This document shows, piece after piece, positions 49,093-60,496 of a stretch of 64,000 nt of DNA. The stretch is from assembly GCA_029817715.1 (NCBI GenBank), contig JARUPY010000533.1:5662001-5726000 (forward strand), written 5' to 3'. The notes under the pieces are model-generated. The model made no database searches and was not told the DNA's origin. It was given only the letters and a program-made list of their open reading frames with translations. A program made the position numbers and the translations under genes. Each line of letters starts with the position of its first letter. The first letter of the stretch is position 1. This DNA comes from Melastoma dodecandrum. Lineage: Eukaryota > Streptophyta > Magnoliopsida > Myrtales > Melastomataceae.

Positions 49093-52000
49093 ATGTCGAC
49101 TTTCCAGGCTTTCGAGGTCCATAATCAGCGTGCGGGGCCAACCGGACCCATTCCGGTCACAGAGGATCAGGGATCGGGCGTCACCCTCGGACCTATCCTG
49201 CCGGAGCGTCTCTTCCCGGGGACAGTGCCGCTCAACTATCTCGTCACCGAGAAGCCCATCCCGATCTGTCATCCCAACTTCGTCGATCCCCTCAACTGGA
49301 AAGGTCAGGGATCCTTCCTGTGTTTTCCTTCTTCGTCTAAATCTGAGATGGTGGAGTGGCTTGAGATGTGGGAGGAGCACTTCACAGAGAGGTTTAGGAG
49401 TCAGAAGATTCTGAGGTTCTTTAGGATGTCCGTGGCAGACAAGAACTGTGATCCTAGAGTCTGCTCGGCTATGCTGCCTTTCTGGAACTCCTCAGTCAAT
49501 TGCTTCTATTTCCCGGAGGGTCCCATGTCTATTACCTTGGCAGATGTGAAGATTTTGGCCAGGTGCAAAGTCAATAGCCTCCCTGTTCGCCAATACTCCC
49601 TGGCAGGCGATATTAATCCCAAGGGCGCCCTTCAGTACATGGAGGTGGTAAGCAGGCATTTAAAAATGGCCTCAGCAGGCAAAGAGCCAGATGAGAAGTT
49701 GTCGACCGAGTGCTTTGGCGCCCGGGAAGAGGTCGAGTTCCTCAGCACTTGGTTAAGCAAGTTTGTCTATTACTTCCCAGGGAAGAAGGTCAGCCACACT
49801 TCTTATCCAGTGGCCAACTTTCTGAGGGAGACCAATGAAGAAATCTCTTGGGCCCCCTTCATTTTGGGTCTTCTTTACCATGATCTGGACAGAGCGACGA
49901 CTCAGATCAAGCCGTTTCCAAAACATCCAGCAGGAGGATTGCTCTGGTTAGTTCACCTTTGGTCAGCTATGTGGATGCCAGGATTGACTGGGTTCAAGGG
50001 CCCTGCTTCGCCCCTCGAGTCGGCCTATTATGGGGAGACCATCTTGGAGCAGTGCTGCCAGCGGAAGGATCAATGGCTTATGACATCGGTCACTGGCCAC
50101 ATGAAGCACATCGTCGACTTCGGCAGGGCAGATCGACGCAACTGGGCACCCTTTCCAGGTGGCAAGACATTTGCTCAGGAAATTAAGCTCCAAGCTGCTC
50201 GTGGCTTCTGGAATGGGGTATTGACCCGCAGGGACCTACCAGTCATCTTCGACGGCTACCTGACCTTTGAAGCCTATAACCCTCAGCTGTGTGCAAGGCA
50301 GTTTGGGTTCATCCAGGGCGTAGCGGTTCCACTTGCTGACCCTACCGGTGGCTTGTGCGGGGATAGGATGAAGAGAATTTCGTGCAAGCCGATCTCCCCG
50401 AAGACCCTCGACTTGCTCAACAGCAAGGCGCAGCTCTCCCAGATAGAATTCCCATCTGGTACTGCTGCCTGTTTTGCCACGCAATTCTTCACTGTGCTGT
50501 GGTCGACTACTTATGAAGAGCTGCGGGCTTTGATGCATTTCTTGGAGGTCTCCAAGGAACCTGACTTTTACATGGGCGACGCACATATCAAAGCGAGAGG
50601 TAAAGACTTAGCTTTACTTTAAGAGTATTGGGTTCTTAGTATTAATCGTGAGCTTTCTCCTTTTCAGGATCAATGATGCCTCAGGGCTCTGGAAAGCCTA
50701 AGGCTCCCCTTGCCCCCGCTCCTTCTAGACTCAAGTCGACTGGCAAGGGGAAAGCTAAGGTGGCGAGCTCCAGGGAAACAGTCGCAGGTGACCCTGCTAA
50801 GGCTCGACCTAAAGCTGCTCCAAAGCGCAAGGCGGCCGAGAAAGGAGATCTTGAGGAGATGTCTCTATCCCAGAGGAGGAGATTGGTGAAGGTACCAGCT
50901 TCAGTGGCGGCTCCTCTTCCCAAGTCGCCGACTACCGTAGCGGCGACTTCTTCTTCGAGGTCGCCAACAGCGGTGGCCCCAGTGAGCTTATCATCTGCTA
51001 TTGTACCTGCGACCTTAGCGACGGTCGGTGTCGCTCGAGGAGCGGCTACAGAGGTATGACTCTACTGGTTCTAATTCATCCTGAGCTTCTGTATCTAACC
51101 CGCACTATATTGCCTAGGGCGAAGCGTCAACCGGAGGTGGTGACCAGCCTACTCTGGTTGCGTTCGAGACGGGTGCAACGGCTTCGACCGCCGAGGTGAG
51201 CTCGACTCCCTGCTAGGATATATTACCCTAGTTCATATATGAACTTTAGTTTTATTACACTCCACTCTAGGAAGAGCAGGCTCCTGAAGCCTTGCTACAA
51301 GAAGGGACCGCTATGGTTTCAGTCGATCCTTCAACTCGGTCGACGCGGGAGGGGGCACTACCTCAGCCGATGCGAAAGGAGGAAGAACAAGGCGTCCCTT
51401 CTTCTTCAGCCCCCACTCCTGCACCACCAATGGTATGTGTTCTTCTTTCACACAAAGTATGGCGTTGTTATCACGATTCTAACCGTGACACTTCACAGGC
51501 TCGCCCGAAGAGAGTGAAGACGACTGCTGGTCGCAAGAAGGCTCCTACTCCCTCCACTTCTTCAGGCGAAAGTTCTGAGGATTTACTACCTTCAGAGGTA
51601 AGTATTTGATTGCATGGAGGTGTTGACTGTTTGGGACATTGTGTCTTAGCAACATTTCATTTCTTATTCTGCAGGCTCCTGCTGCAGCGACCTCGACTGT
51701 CGACCCATGGGTGAAGCTTCATCTGGACATTGACGAATTCTGCCGACTTCTGCTCATTGACCCCTTAAGCGTCGACGAGTTTGAGAAGATGCAGAAGCTG
51801 TTGAAGGAGATCGAGGCATCCCCTCGGGTTACGGACGAAATACTGGGGGCCTGCAAGAGCTTCAGGTCGACGTATTGGACTCGCTGGAAGGATTACTACG
51901 CCGACCTGCTCGCCTACGACTTGACCGACTCGAAGATTCGGTCGATCAATGATGCTCGAGGGCAGGCCTCTAAAGCTGCACAGGACGCTCGCCAACGTTT

Positions 52001-52259
52001 GATCGATGTGCAAGAGAAACTGGCCGAGGCAGAGAGACAAATAGAGTTCTACACGAACCTCAAGAATGACCTGACTCAGCAGCTTGCGTCGATCAATACT
52101 CAAGAAATCGAGGAGCTGGAGGCCAACGCTAAGAAGGATAGAGAAAAGGTCGTCGACCTTTATGCCCAGCGAAACAAGGTGAACGCGAAGCGACGAGCTC
52201 GTAAATCCCTTGTCCTCGATTTCAGAGAAGTTGGCGGGTTATGGAGGCTAGACTTGTAG
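49093..52259 (+). CDS. Antisense spliced gene within the retrotransposon: plant-mobile-domain-like protein
   Basis: Six exons: 49093-50599, 50668-51053, 51118-51195, 51271-51432, 51499-51597, 51675-52259. Every junction is GT-AG and in phase, giving 938 residues, with no lesion seen. The start MSTFQAFEVHNQ is chosen because it is the first ATG after the TATA box. Residues about 60-460 resemble the plant mobile domain/aminotransferase-like family (FFRMSVADKNCDPRVCSAML; GPMSITLADVKILARCKV; GLLWLVHLWSAMW). Residues about 505-740 are Ala/Ser/Pro/Lys-rich with a nuclear-signal-like APKRKA; exons 3-5 are short and acidic. Residues about 840-930 form a long coiled coil. It ends 134 bp from the pol stop codon, tail to tail. 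Antisense ORFs at this place are known in Tat elements (Grande, Retand, RIRE2); their role is unknown. PMD proteins of the host act in gene silencing and development. Confidence 0.8.
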
Positions 52260-52392
52260 TCCAAAGAACATTGCAATTCCATTATTTTTGCTTTACTGAA
52301 CAAATCAAGTATCTTATGTCTCGAATGAATTTCTGCCTACTACGCTAAATTCATTCTTCCAAACAGCGTTACTGAAGCCTAGCGCGATCTTC

Positions 52393-55300
52393 TTAGGAAT
52401 TAAGCGCTTCCCAAATTAATGGAGTCCTTTGTCTTAGGATTTTATGATGAGCTTCCCAGATAGTCGCGCGGTAGGTTTTAAGATATTTACCATTGACCTT
52501 CAATGGATGCCTACCTCCTTCTCTGGTCGTAAGTCGATACGTATTAGATGAGTATGTCTCGCACACTTCATATGGACCCTCCCAATTAGGAGACCACTTA
52601 CCCAAGACTTGGTCTTTTGATTTAAGGGGTAGGATCATCTTCCATACCAAGTCGCCCACTTTGAAGCGCTTATGGACAACCTTTTTATTATAGTATCTAG
52701 CAATTCTTTGCTTATGTACCTCGAGTCGGTCTATTACGTCGAGTCGCTTCTTCTCCAATTCTTCTAAGGCGAGGTACATTGCCTCGTCTTGCAAGTCAGA
52801 ATGAGCTACCCTGAACGACTTGTATCGAATCTCAATAGGTAGGACAGCATCTTGCCCATATACCAGCGAAAAAGGGGTTTCTCCTGTGCTGTCTCTCTTG
52901 GTGACTCTTAGAGCCCACAAGGTGTCCTGTAATAGTTCGTGCCATTTTCTTGGATTTGCACCAACCATTTTCTGAATGTTATTCTTTATGAGCTTATTAG
53001 TAGCTTCAGCTTGTCCATTCGACTGGGGGTAATAGGGTGTCGAATTAGTGATTGAAAAGCTAAATTCAGCAGCGAATTCACGCACCTTCTCATTATTGAA
53101 AACGGTGCCATTATCTACTACGATATTCTGGGGAATCCCAAATCTATAAATGATGGAGGATCTGAGAAAATCGATCACCTCCTTGTGATCAATTTTCTGG
53201 TATACTTGAGCCTCGACCCACTTGGTAAAGTAGTCAGTAGCGACTAGAATGTAGGCATCGCCTTTACTCGAGTGTGGGTGAATTTCTCCGATTATATCTA
53301 AAGCCCAAGACCTAAACGGCCAAGGCTTGATGACTGAGACTAAATCGGACGCTGGGGCCCTTGTCACCGGACCATGTTTTTGACACTCTTGGCACCCCCT
53401 AGCCATTTCTATGCAATTCTTTAGCATTGATGGCCAGTAAAAACCATGTCTTTGGATAGTCCAAGACATTTTGGTGCCAGATTGGTGAGACCCGCATAAA
53501 CCCCGGTGAGTCTCCAACATAATTGGGGTCGCTTCGTCTAAGTCGACGCATCTTAGTAGGACTCCTTCTTTGGTCTTTCTGTAAAGTACCCCATCTATAA
53601 GAGTGTACGACAAAGCCTGAGTCTTGATTCTTTGGCTCGCCTTTTGTGTTGGGTCGAAGAGGAAGTCGGTGATTGGTCTCCTCCAATCTTTATCGCTTGT
53701 CATTATATTCAGAATGAACGCGTCGCCTTGGGGAGCTAAGTGGGAAGCTATTTCTGGGATACAATCGCTTCCCCTTTTGGCCTTGTATCCTGAAGCCTTT
53801 TGGGCTAGGTCGTTAGCAATTGTGTTTTCCTCCCGGCCTACAAAAAGGAAAGTAATTACTTCGAACCGCTCGACTAGCCTTCGAGCGACTTGATGATAGG
53901 GTGCGAGTTTCTCTTGACATAGAGAGTCGCCGTTCATCTGGTTAATAACCAGTTGAGAGTCTCCCATTACTCTAGCTTTTCTGGCTCCCAAGGCTAATAA
54001 CTCCTTCAAGAGCGTGATCAACGCTTCGTACTCAGTCGCATTGTTTGTATGAGTTGCTGACAGACGATATGCTAGGCGAACGTCCTTTCCTCGTGGCGAA
54101 AGTACGTGGAGGCCTATGCCTACGCCGGATTTCGCCGAAGATCCATCGAACCAAGCTTGCCAGACATCCTCAAGGAATTCCTCTTGATCGATTGATGTAG
54201 ATGGGTCGTGGTTCACTAAGAAATCGGCTAAGGCCTGCCCTTTCACCGACTGTTGAGGTTTGAAACGCAGATCGTATGCGGATAGGACCAAGCTCCATTT
54301 ACTAATTCTTCCGGTCAATAGGGGACTTTCGAAAAAGTATTTTATGACTGGGGACTTGGCAATAACATGAACCTCTTGGGATCCGATATAATGTCTCAGC
54401 TTCTTAACAGCATAAAAGATTGACAGGCATAACTTCTCCTTAATTGTATAGCGCTTTTCTGTAGCAGTTAGTTGTCTTGACAAATAGTAGACTGCTCTCT
54501 CAGTTTTGTCCTCTGTCTCTTGGGCTAACATGGCACCGATGACTGTTTCAGTCGCTGCCACGTAAAGCAGATAAGGTTTTCCTATCCGAGGAGAGGCAAG
54601 CACAGGCGGTTTCATTAAGTACTCCTTTAAGCCTTCAAATGCTTTTTGGTGTTTGTCGCTCCACACAAAATTTCCCTTTGCCTTTAGTAAGGTCGAGAAA
54701 ACTTCTGTCCGTCCAGCGACGTTACCAATAAATCGCCTTAGATAATTGACCCTTCCTAAGAAAGCCTGTAACTGCTTCTTATTACTCGGAGGGTTCAATC
54801 TTTGAATGGCATTCACTTTGTTCTGGTCGACTTCTATACCACGTTGATGCACTAGGAACCCTAGGAAATGTCCTGCTCTGACTCCGAAGGCACATTTGAG
54901 AGGGTTTAGTTTGAGCTGATGCTTTCTCATTTGAATGAAAGCATTTCTAGGGTCATTAACATGTGACTTCTCATCTCGTGACTTGACTACTATATCGTCT
55001 ATGTATACTTCGACCGTTTTGCTAATTAAGGCATCAAATATAGCGTTCATGGCCCGTTGGTAGGTTGCCCCAGCGTTTTTGAGTCCGAATGGCATGACTA
55101 CCCATTCGAAAATACCTAAGGGACATCTGAACGCAGTTTTATGGATATCCTCCTCGGCTAGGAAGATTTGGTTATATCCTGAGAAACCATCCATGAAGGA
55201 CATAATTTGGTGCCCTGCAGTCTTGTCGACTAAATCGTCTGCGATGGGCATAGGGTACTCATCTTTTGGAGTGGCACGATTCAAGTCTCTAAAGTCGATG

Positions 55301-55962
55301 CAAACCCTAATCTTACCATTCTTTTTAATGACAGGAACTATACTGGATATCCATTCGGTGTACCTCGATGTCCTTATATATCCGGCTTTAAAGAGCTTTT
55401 TGACTTCCTCGAATACTGCTTGAGTGACTTCATGAGTCATTCTCCTCGGCGCCTGTTGGACTGGTTTAAATCCTGTTTTGATTGGTAACTTGTGTTCCAC
55501 AAGTCGGCGATCTAGGCCAGGCATCTCAGTGTAATCCCAAGCGAAACAATCTTTAAACTCTTCTAGAGTAGCTTTGATAGAATGGAAAAGTTCTTTATTC
55601 ATCGAGGAACTGATAAAAACAATTCGAGGGCTCGATGCCTCGCCTAAATTGACGCCTACGAGTGAGTCACATGGCATCATCAGTGACTCACGACTCTGGA
55701 CACCACCTAAATCGGTGTCCACGTTATTACATGGCCTAATTTCGAAATCGATGTTGCCTATCTGGCATCCTACTTTCCTAGTCATCCTAACATGCTTCTG
55801 AAGTCGCTGTAGGATATCAGCGACTGCATGACCTTTCTCCTCACTGTCCATACATCCCTTCATGTAGGAGTCTATCGGGCTCCAACTCCGTCGCAGTGCT
55901 CTCTTGGCTCTTAGGCGCTTCTCCCTGGTTGTCGCTTGGGCTGTTGTTCGTTTCGCCTCCAT
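52393..55962 (-). CDS. pol polyprotein: RT, RNase H, archaeal-type RNase H, integrase
   Basis: 1189 codons open without a break from the ATG at 55962. RT core: VPVIKKNGKIRVCIDFRDLN, MPFGLKNAGATYQR and the catalytic YIDD. The first RNase H begins at LLYVAATETVIGAMLAQE. A second RNase H starts at WQAWFDGSSAKSGVGIG, with the acidic residues in FDGS, EYEAL, GDSQL and AND, the mark of the Tat lineage. Integrase has an H-x3-H then C-x2-C zinc region (residues about 850-890), the DDE core (DIIGEIHPH; VVDNGTVF; GQAEATNK) and a C-terminal GDLVWK / W--NWEGPYEV module; no chromodomain. The pol frame is +1 relative to the gag-pro frame and overlaps its end by 122 nt, so Pol needs a frameshift or separate start. 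It could supply enzymes to other elements. Confidence 0.92.
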   Translation of the reverse strand: MEAKRTTAQATTREKRLRAKRALRRSWSPIDSYMKGCMDSEEKGHAVADILQRLQKHVRMTRKVGCQIGNIDFEIRPCNNVDTDLGGVQSRESLMMPCDSLVGVNLGEASSPRIVFISSSMNKELFHSIKATLEEFKDCFAWDYTEMPGLDRRLVEHKLPIKTGFKPVQQAPRRMTHEVTQAVFEEVKKLFKAGYIRTSRYTEWISSIVPVIKKNGKIRVCIDFRDLNRATPKDEYPMPIADDLVDKTAGHQIMSFMDGFSGYNQIFLAEEDIHKTAFRCPLGIFEWVVMPFGLKNAGATYQRAMNAIFDALISKTVEVYIDDIVVKSRDEKSHVNDPRNAFIQMRKHQLKLNPLKCAFGVRAGHFLGFLVHQRGIEVDQNKVNAIQRLNPPSNKKQLQAFLGRVNYLRRFIGNVAGRTEVFSTLLKAKGNFVWSDKHQKAFEGLKEYLMKPPVLASPRIGKPYLLYVAATETVIGAMLAQETEDKTERAVYYLSRQLTATEKRYTIKEKLCLSIFYAVKKLRHYIGSQEVHVIAKSPVIKYFFESPLLTGRISKWSLVLSAYDLRFKPQQSVKGQALADFLVNHDPSTSIDQEEFLEDVWQAWFDGSSAKSGVGIGLHVLSPRGKDVRLAYRLSATHTNNATEYEALITLLKELLALGARKARVMGDSQLVINQMNGDSLCQEKLAPYHQVARRLVERFEVITFLFVGREENTIANDLAQKASGYKAKRGSDCIPEIASHLAPQGDAFILNIMTSDKDWRRPITDFLFDPTQKASQRIKTQALSYTLIDGVLYRKTKEGVLLRCVDLDEATPIMLETHRGLCGSHQSGTKMSWTIQRHGFYWPSMLKNCIEMARGCQECQKHGPVTRAPASDLVSVIKPWPFRSWALDIIGEIHPHSSKGDAYILVATDYFTKWVEAQVYQKIDHKEVIDFLRSSIIYRFGIPQNIVVDNGTVFNNEKVREFAAEFSFSITNSTPYYPQSNGQAEATNKLIKNNIQKMVGANPRKWHELLQDTLWALRVTKRDSTGETPFSLVYGQDAVLPIEIRYKSFRVAHSDLQDEAMYLALEELEKKRLDVIDRLEVHKQRIARYYNKKVVHKRFKVGDLVWKMILPLKSKDQVLGKWSPNWEGPYEVCETYSSNTYRLTTREGGRHPLKVNGKYLKTYRATIWEAHHKILRQRTPLIWEALNS

Positions 55963-58900
55963 CTTTAGTCGTGACTACCTCCTGCAGGACCTCGTCTATG
56001 TCTTTGTCTGTGAAGTCGGGCCCCCATCCTGTTGGCACAATCGGTCCTTCGTCAGGCTTGGGGTGAGAGGTGCCATAGCTCACGATGAAGTCGAACTTCC
56101 CTGAAGGTTCACCTAAGGGTCCGACTGTGGGGTCTCCCAGCTTGTAGCGCTGGTCCAGAGTAAGGTCCTTGACTGTCTTACACGTCTCTGCATGCAAAAT
56201 ACCCTTGTCACAACAGGAGTATTCATCAGCCTTAACGATTTCTATTTCGGAGTCAAGCCATAGGATTAATTCCCTATGCAAAGTAGATGGAATCGCGGCG
56301 GCCTTATGAAGCCAATCGCGTCCTAAAAGCGCATTAAATGAAGGGGCTATATCGATTACAAAGAAAGCAGTTTCCTGCTCGTGTCTCCCGACGCCTAGGC
56401 GCACGGAGCAAATACCCAGGCACTCGGATTTTCTCCCATTGAAGCCACTTACAGCTACGTCGGTTCGCACCAACTCGCTAGGCTTGTACCCAAGTAATCT
56501 GAACTTGGCGAGGGGAAGAACATTGACAGTGGCGCCATTGTCTATTAAGACTCGACCCACTAAGACACCATCAAAGGTGGCTGAGATATACAGCGAATGC
56601 ATATGCTGTTTCATACGATCTGATGGTTTCCTCAACCAGTGCAGAGGGAAGCCAGAAGGAAATGTAGTGACTTTAGAGTCGAGAGTTTTACCTTCTGGTG
56701 CCTCCGACTTGTTGTTGCTGGCGAACTCCGCAGGGAGGGTAAGAACGTTACAGCCCACGAGGGGTCGTTGCTCTGCATCGAAGTCGCAGGGCTTATCTCC
56801 TCGTAGAGGAGTGTAGTCGAAACTCGAGCCTGGGTCTTCCGAGTAATCAGTAGACTCGACCCGCTCGGGCGCTGCGACTTGTTTCCCTGTGGCGTGGTTC
56901 CCGCCAAAGGATGGCATCACAGGGGTCATTCTTGGCTTTTTCTGGGCGTGACTTAGACGCCTTTCTTTTCTCTTTTGAGCCCTCATGGGAAGCGTAATCT
57001 TTCTTTCCGCCTTCTGCCATTGAGACGAAGGGTTAAGCGCTTTGACAAATCTCGGTTTCTTAGAACCACAGGGAAGTCGACTCACCTCCACAAACCTTCC
57101 GTTGGCTGGGTCATATCCTACCTGCACAGGGTTATCTGCTGGCCTATTCGAGGGCTTGTTAAGGTTCGAGTTACCTGAGCCCTCAGGACGGGCTGCCTTC
57201 ACGAGCATCTCCCCTTTTGCGGATAAGTCGACGAGCCACAAGAAGTAGCTAACGCAGCATGCTGTGCAGAGCTGGGTAATGAGTATGCGGTTGTGAGCGA
57301 TCAGCTTGCACTTTTGGCACAGCAGCTTTTCGTCCAGGAATTGAGCGATGGGTGGCCCCCTCCGTAGTTCCTGAGGATCGACTGTCTGCGACGCATAACG
57401 GGGTCTGCGATTCATGGCCTGCTGAGGTTGGTCCTCTCCCTTATGTTCCGCTACCAGCTTGATCTCCTTGACAGGGGTAGTTCTAGTGTACCCCTGTTTG
57501 ATGACCCTTTGGCCAGACGAGTCTATGAACTCCAGTCGCCGTGCCGGGCGTTCTGTTCCCCGGGTGACTGCCTCTCCATTGCCCTTGTGACCCTGGGGGC
57601 CTCCTCTTCCGCCTCGCGAGGCTAATCGGCGATCTGCGCTAGGAGGGCTTCTGAAGGCGTGAGAAGATCCTTGGGGAGTATTGAGCGACATTGCTGCTTC
57701 TTCGAACGGGGTCAAGTCATACCACTCCTCCGTTTTGCTGTCCAGTAGATACTTCTTGAACGTGTGGCACCGATCCGTAGTGTGAGTGTCGTTCAAGTGC
57801 CAGTGGCATAGCCACTTCTCCCTTCCTTTGGGCAAAATGAAGACCCCACGCTCAGCTAGTCGCTTCATGAGGGCATTAGCCACCAAAGTCTCGCCGGTTT
57901 CTTGTACGTCCTGCGAGGGTACAACAGAGTCGTTAATAACTTCTAAGAGATTAACTTCAGCGTCAAATATGTCAAACGTATGAATAGCGACTTCATCCCC
58001 GAATGGATTATTGTCCACCACGGCGACTTCGTCAACTTCGGGAAAACGGAGCTCTTTAGACTCTATTAAATCCTGTATGATATTTCTAAAGGACAAACAG
58101 TCCTTGGTAGCATGGGTGAAAGACCCATGCCACTTGCAGTAATTCCTATTCTTTTCCCTCTCTGTCTGGGGAACTCGATGGCCGGGCTTAAGCCTAATCC
58201 TTTTCCTTTGATGAAGCCAGTCGAATATAGCGTCGACTTTATCTGTGTCGAAAGAATACTTTCTTTCTTCGGCATTCTTTTGGGATGCCTTAGCTTTGGA
58301 ATTCTTCTTAGCCAGGGGGTCGCATATAGTCGACTCCCCCTTGACAAATTCCGCCACGTCGACTTCATAAGTGTCGACTTGGTAGGCTCGAGTCAGCTGG
58401 GCTTCCTCGGTAAGGAGCTGATAATACTCTGCGGCCCTCCTTGCTAAGTCATACAGGTCAGCAAAGCGCTCGCCCTACAGCTTTTTCCGGAACGGAATAG
58501 TCAACGCATTTAATGCGAGAAGTAATTGATCCTTCTCCGGTATGGGGGGGCTACACCGTAGTAGGGCCTTCCTGAGTTTCATTAGAAACTGCCCTGGGTG
58601 TTCTCCGTTAGCCTGCTTAAGGCGCATTACCTCAAACATCGACATGGGGGTGTCCAGTCGAGCAAAGGTCTTAACGAACATAGATTGCATCTGAGTCCAC
58701 GAGGCTATTGACCCTGGCGGCAAACTCGCATACCACGTAAAGGCATCCCCTGTTAACGAGTTAGGGAAGAGCTTCAGTTTCCAAAAGTCGTTCCCAGCCG
58801 CCTCACCAAGTTGGTGAGTGAAGCGAGCGACATGCTCGAGTGGGGTCATTTCATCTTCACCCGAAAAACGAGTAAAGTCGGGCACCTTATAACCTCTAGG

Positions 58901-59806
58901 TAAAGGGAAATCCCTGTCGACATACGTAGGATAGGGAGACCTGTACAAACAGGCGTCGTCTCGCCGAGCTATTCCGGGGACGACTTGCTCTATAACCTGA
59001 GTTATGGCCTCCCTCAAGTCTGGGGGTACACCGCCTACTGGGGCCTGCGCTGTAGGTCGAGTCGACCTTATCGGGCTGTACGGAGATCTTTCCCCCACTG
59101 TCTGACTCGCTGGATTCCTCGTGTAGAAAGAAGGCTCTTCCCGAAAGTTTCCACCTCGGGATCCAAGCCCATAGGGGTCTCCAGTCGCGTCGATTACAGG
59201 TTCTTTTCCAGGGCGATGAGACGGAATAAAATCCTCCCCTAGATCCGTTTCCTCTTGAAAGTCCTCTGCCTCATTCCAATACGTATTCGTCGGTTGATTA
59301 CGTGAAGAAGAGGGTCGACTAGGGGGAACCAAATTCCCAGGTTCGAATAGAGTATTTGTCCTTATGTCGGATCGCTCAAAAGTCACGTTACGTGGCCCTT
59401 GAGTAGTCCGACGAGCGTCCGCCATGAACGTAGACTCCCTAAATGGGGCCTCTCTCATACGAGACCTTACTCTTTCCTCGTCTCTCGGGCCAGAAAGACG
59501 CCCTATTAGAGTTTGGACATCCATTAGGATGCCCTTCATATCGGTCAAATCCTGACGCACACTCCCCAATTCCTTGTGGAACTCCAGTCTCGAAATAAAT
59601 TCGGACGGGGCATGTGAATCAAAAGCGGACTGGTTTGTAGCTGCTTGGCCTCCTAGGGCTGGCACTTGGGCATGTGAATCAAAAGCGGACTGGTTCGTAG
59701 CTGCCCGGTCTCCTAGGGCTGGCGCTTCCAAGTTCATTCCCGGAGGAAGTTCCTGGTTTTCCCCATCTAAGGGATTCTGAGTAGTACTTCGAGTATTTCT
59801 CGGCAT
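55841..59806 (-). pseudogene. gag-protease, interrupted by one TAG
   Basis: The start is the ATG at 59806 (MPRNTRSTTQNP), five bases after the PBS; the longer frame upstream is LTR and PBS sequence. The gag core lies at about residues 310-440 (FTRFSGEDEMTPLEHVARFT; GDAFTWYASLPPGSIASW). A TAG at 58477-58475 interrupts the frame in late gag; the same frame then runs open to TGA at 55843-55841. After it come two zinc motifs C-x2-H-x4-H-x4-C (CKWHGSFTHATKDC and CHWHLNDTHTTDRC), a long linker, and an aspartic protease (VLIDNGATVNVLP, then NALLGRDWLHKAAAIPS). Since the stop cuts within gag rather than at a domain border, a nonsense change is more likely than programmed read-through. Confidence 0.85.
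59608..59727 (-). repeat. 60-bp tandem duplication in gag
   Basis: catgtgaatcaaaagcggac at 59611 recurs at 59671; two 60-bp copies encode a 20-residue repeat (ATNQSAFDSHA in each) near the Gag N-terminus. Copies differ at few bases, so the duplication is recent. Confidence 0.9.
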
Positions 59807-59810
59807 GTTC

Positions 59811-59827
59811 TCCCACTGTGGTCGCCA
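59811..59827 (-). other. Primer binding site of the Tat element
   Basis: On the minus strand tggcgaccacagtggga starts six bases after the LTR end. Its complement ends GTGGTCGCCA, like a tRNA-Arg 3' end with acceptor GACCACG; one base seems mismatched. The tRNA identity is from memory. Confidence 0.65.
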
Positions 59828-60300
59828 AAAACGTGTTCGTGCACGGAATGGAACACGTCGGAAATATTTGGCAAAGGACTCACAGTAGTAGTATTGTGGT
59901 CGCCAGTAAGAAGATGCACTAACTTTATACGAAAAATAATGCAAGTCTTACAATCTTCAGAACATTAAAAGAAAAGGGCTTACAGCCATTAAAAGGGAAA
60001 AAGGGCACGATGGTGACGACGTAGGATCTAGTAGCGGCAGAGAACGCGTGACGAAGGCCTTGGAAGCTCGCTCCGTCGGTGGTGGTCGCTGGTGGAGAGT
60101 TGTGACGAAGGCCCTACGAGCTCACTCCGTCGGTGGTGTCGCTGGCGGGGGTTGACGGCAAAGGCCCTACGAGCTCACTCTGCTGGTGGAAGGGGAGTTG
60201 ACCTACAAACCGGGTCGAGGTATCTAATTCCTAAGGTTGACGAACAAACTTAAGGGTTTTTGGCTGTGTATGGTCGTGTCTTTGTCTTGAAATATTCTTT

Positions 60301-60310
60301 GCTATTTATA
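60301..60310 (-). promoter_or_regulatory. TATA box of the Tat element promoter
   Basis: tataaatagc on the minus strand; genomic RNA should start about 30 bp downstream, near 60275. The GTCGAC-rich array (60497-60727) lies upstream in U3. Confidence 0.6.
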
Positions 60311-60496
60311 GAGGATTTGTACGCGATTAACAGATAGATCGTTTTGCAGATCGTGTTATCGGTCGTGATCCCTAATGTCGTGGGAGTGTCTCAACAACCC
60401 CCTTGATATGTGGGATCACGTTCCTGGATATTTGAGATCAGTTACGATCTTTAACAAACGTGATTGAAAATGAATAAATTTATTTCAACCTCATCG

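Noticed and set aside
59807..59944. N-terminal extension of gag into the LTR
   Set aside because: These codons are LTR and PBS sequence; the ATG at 59806 follows the PBS as expected.
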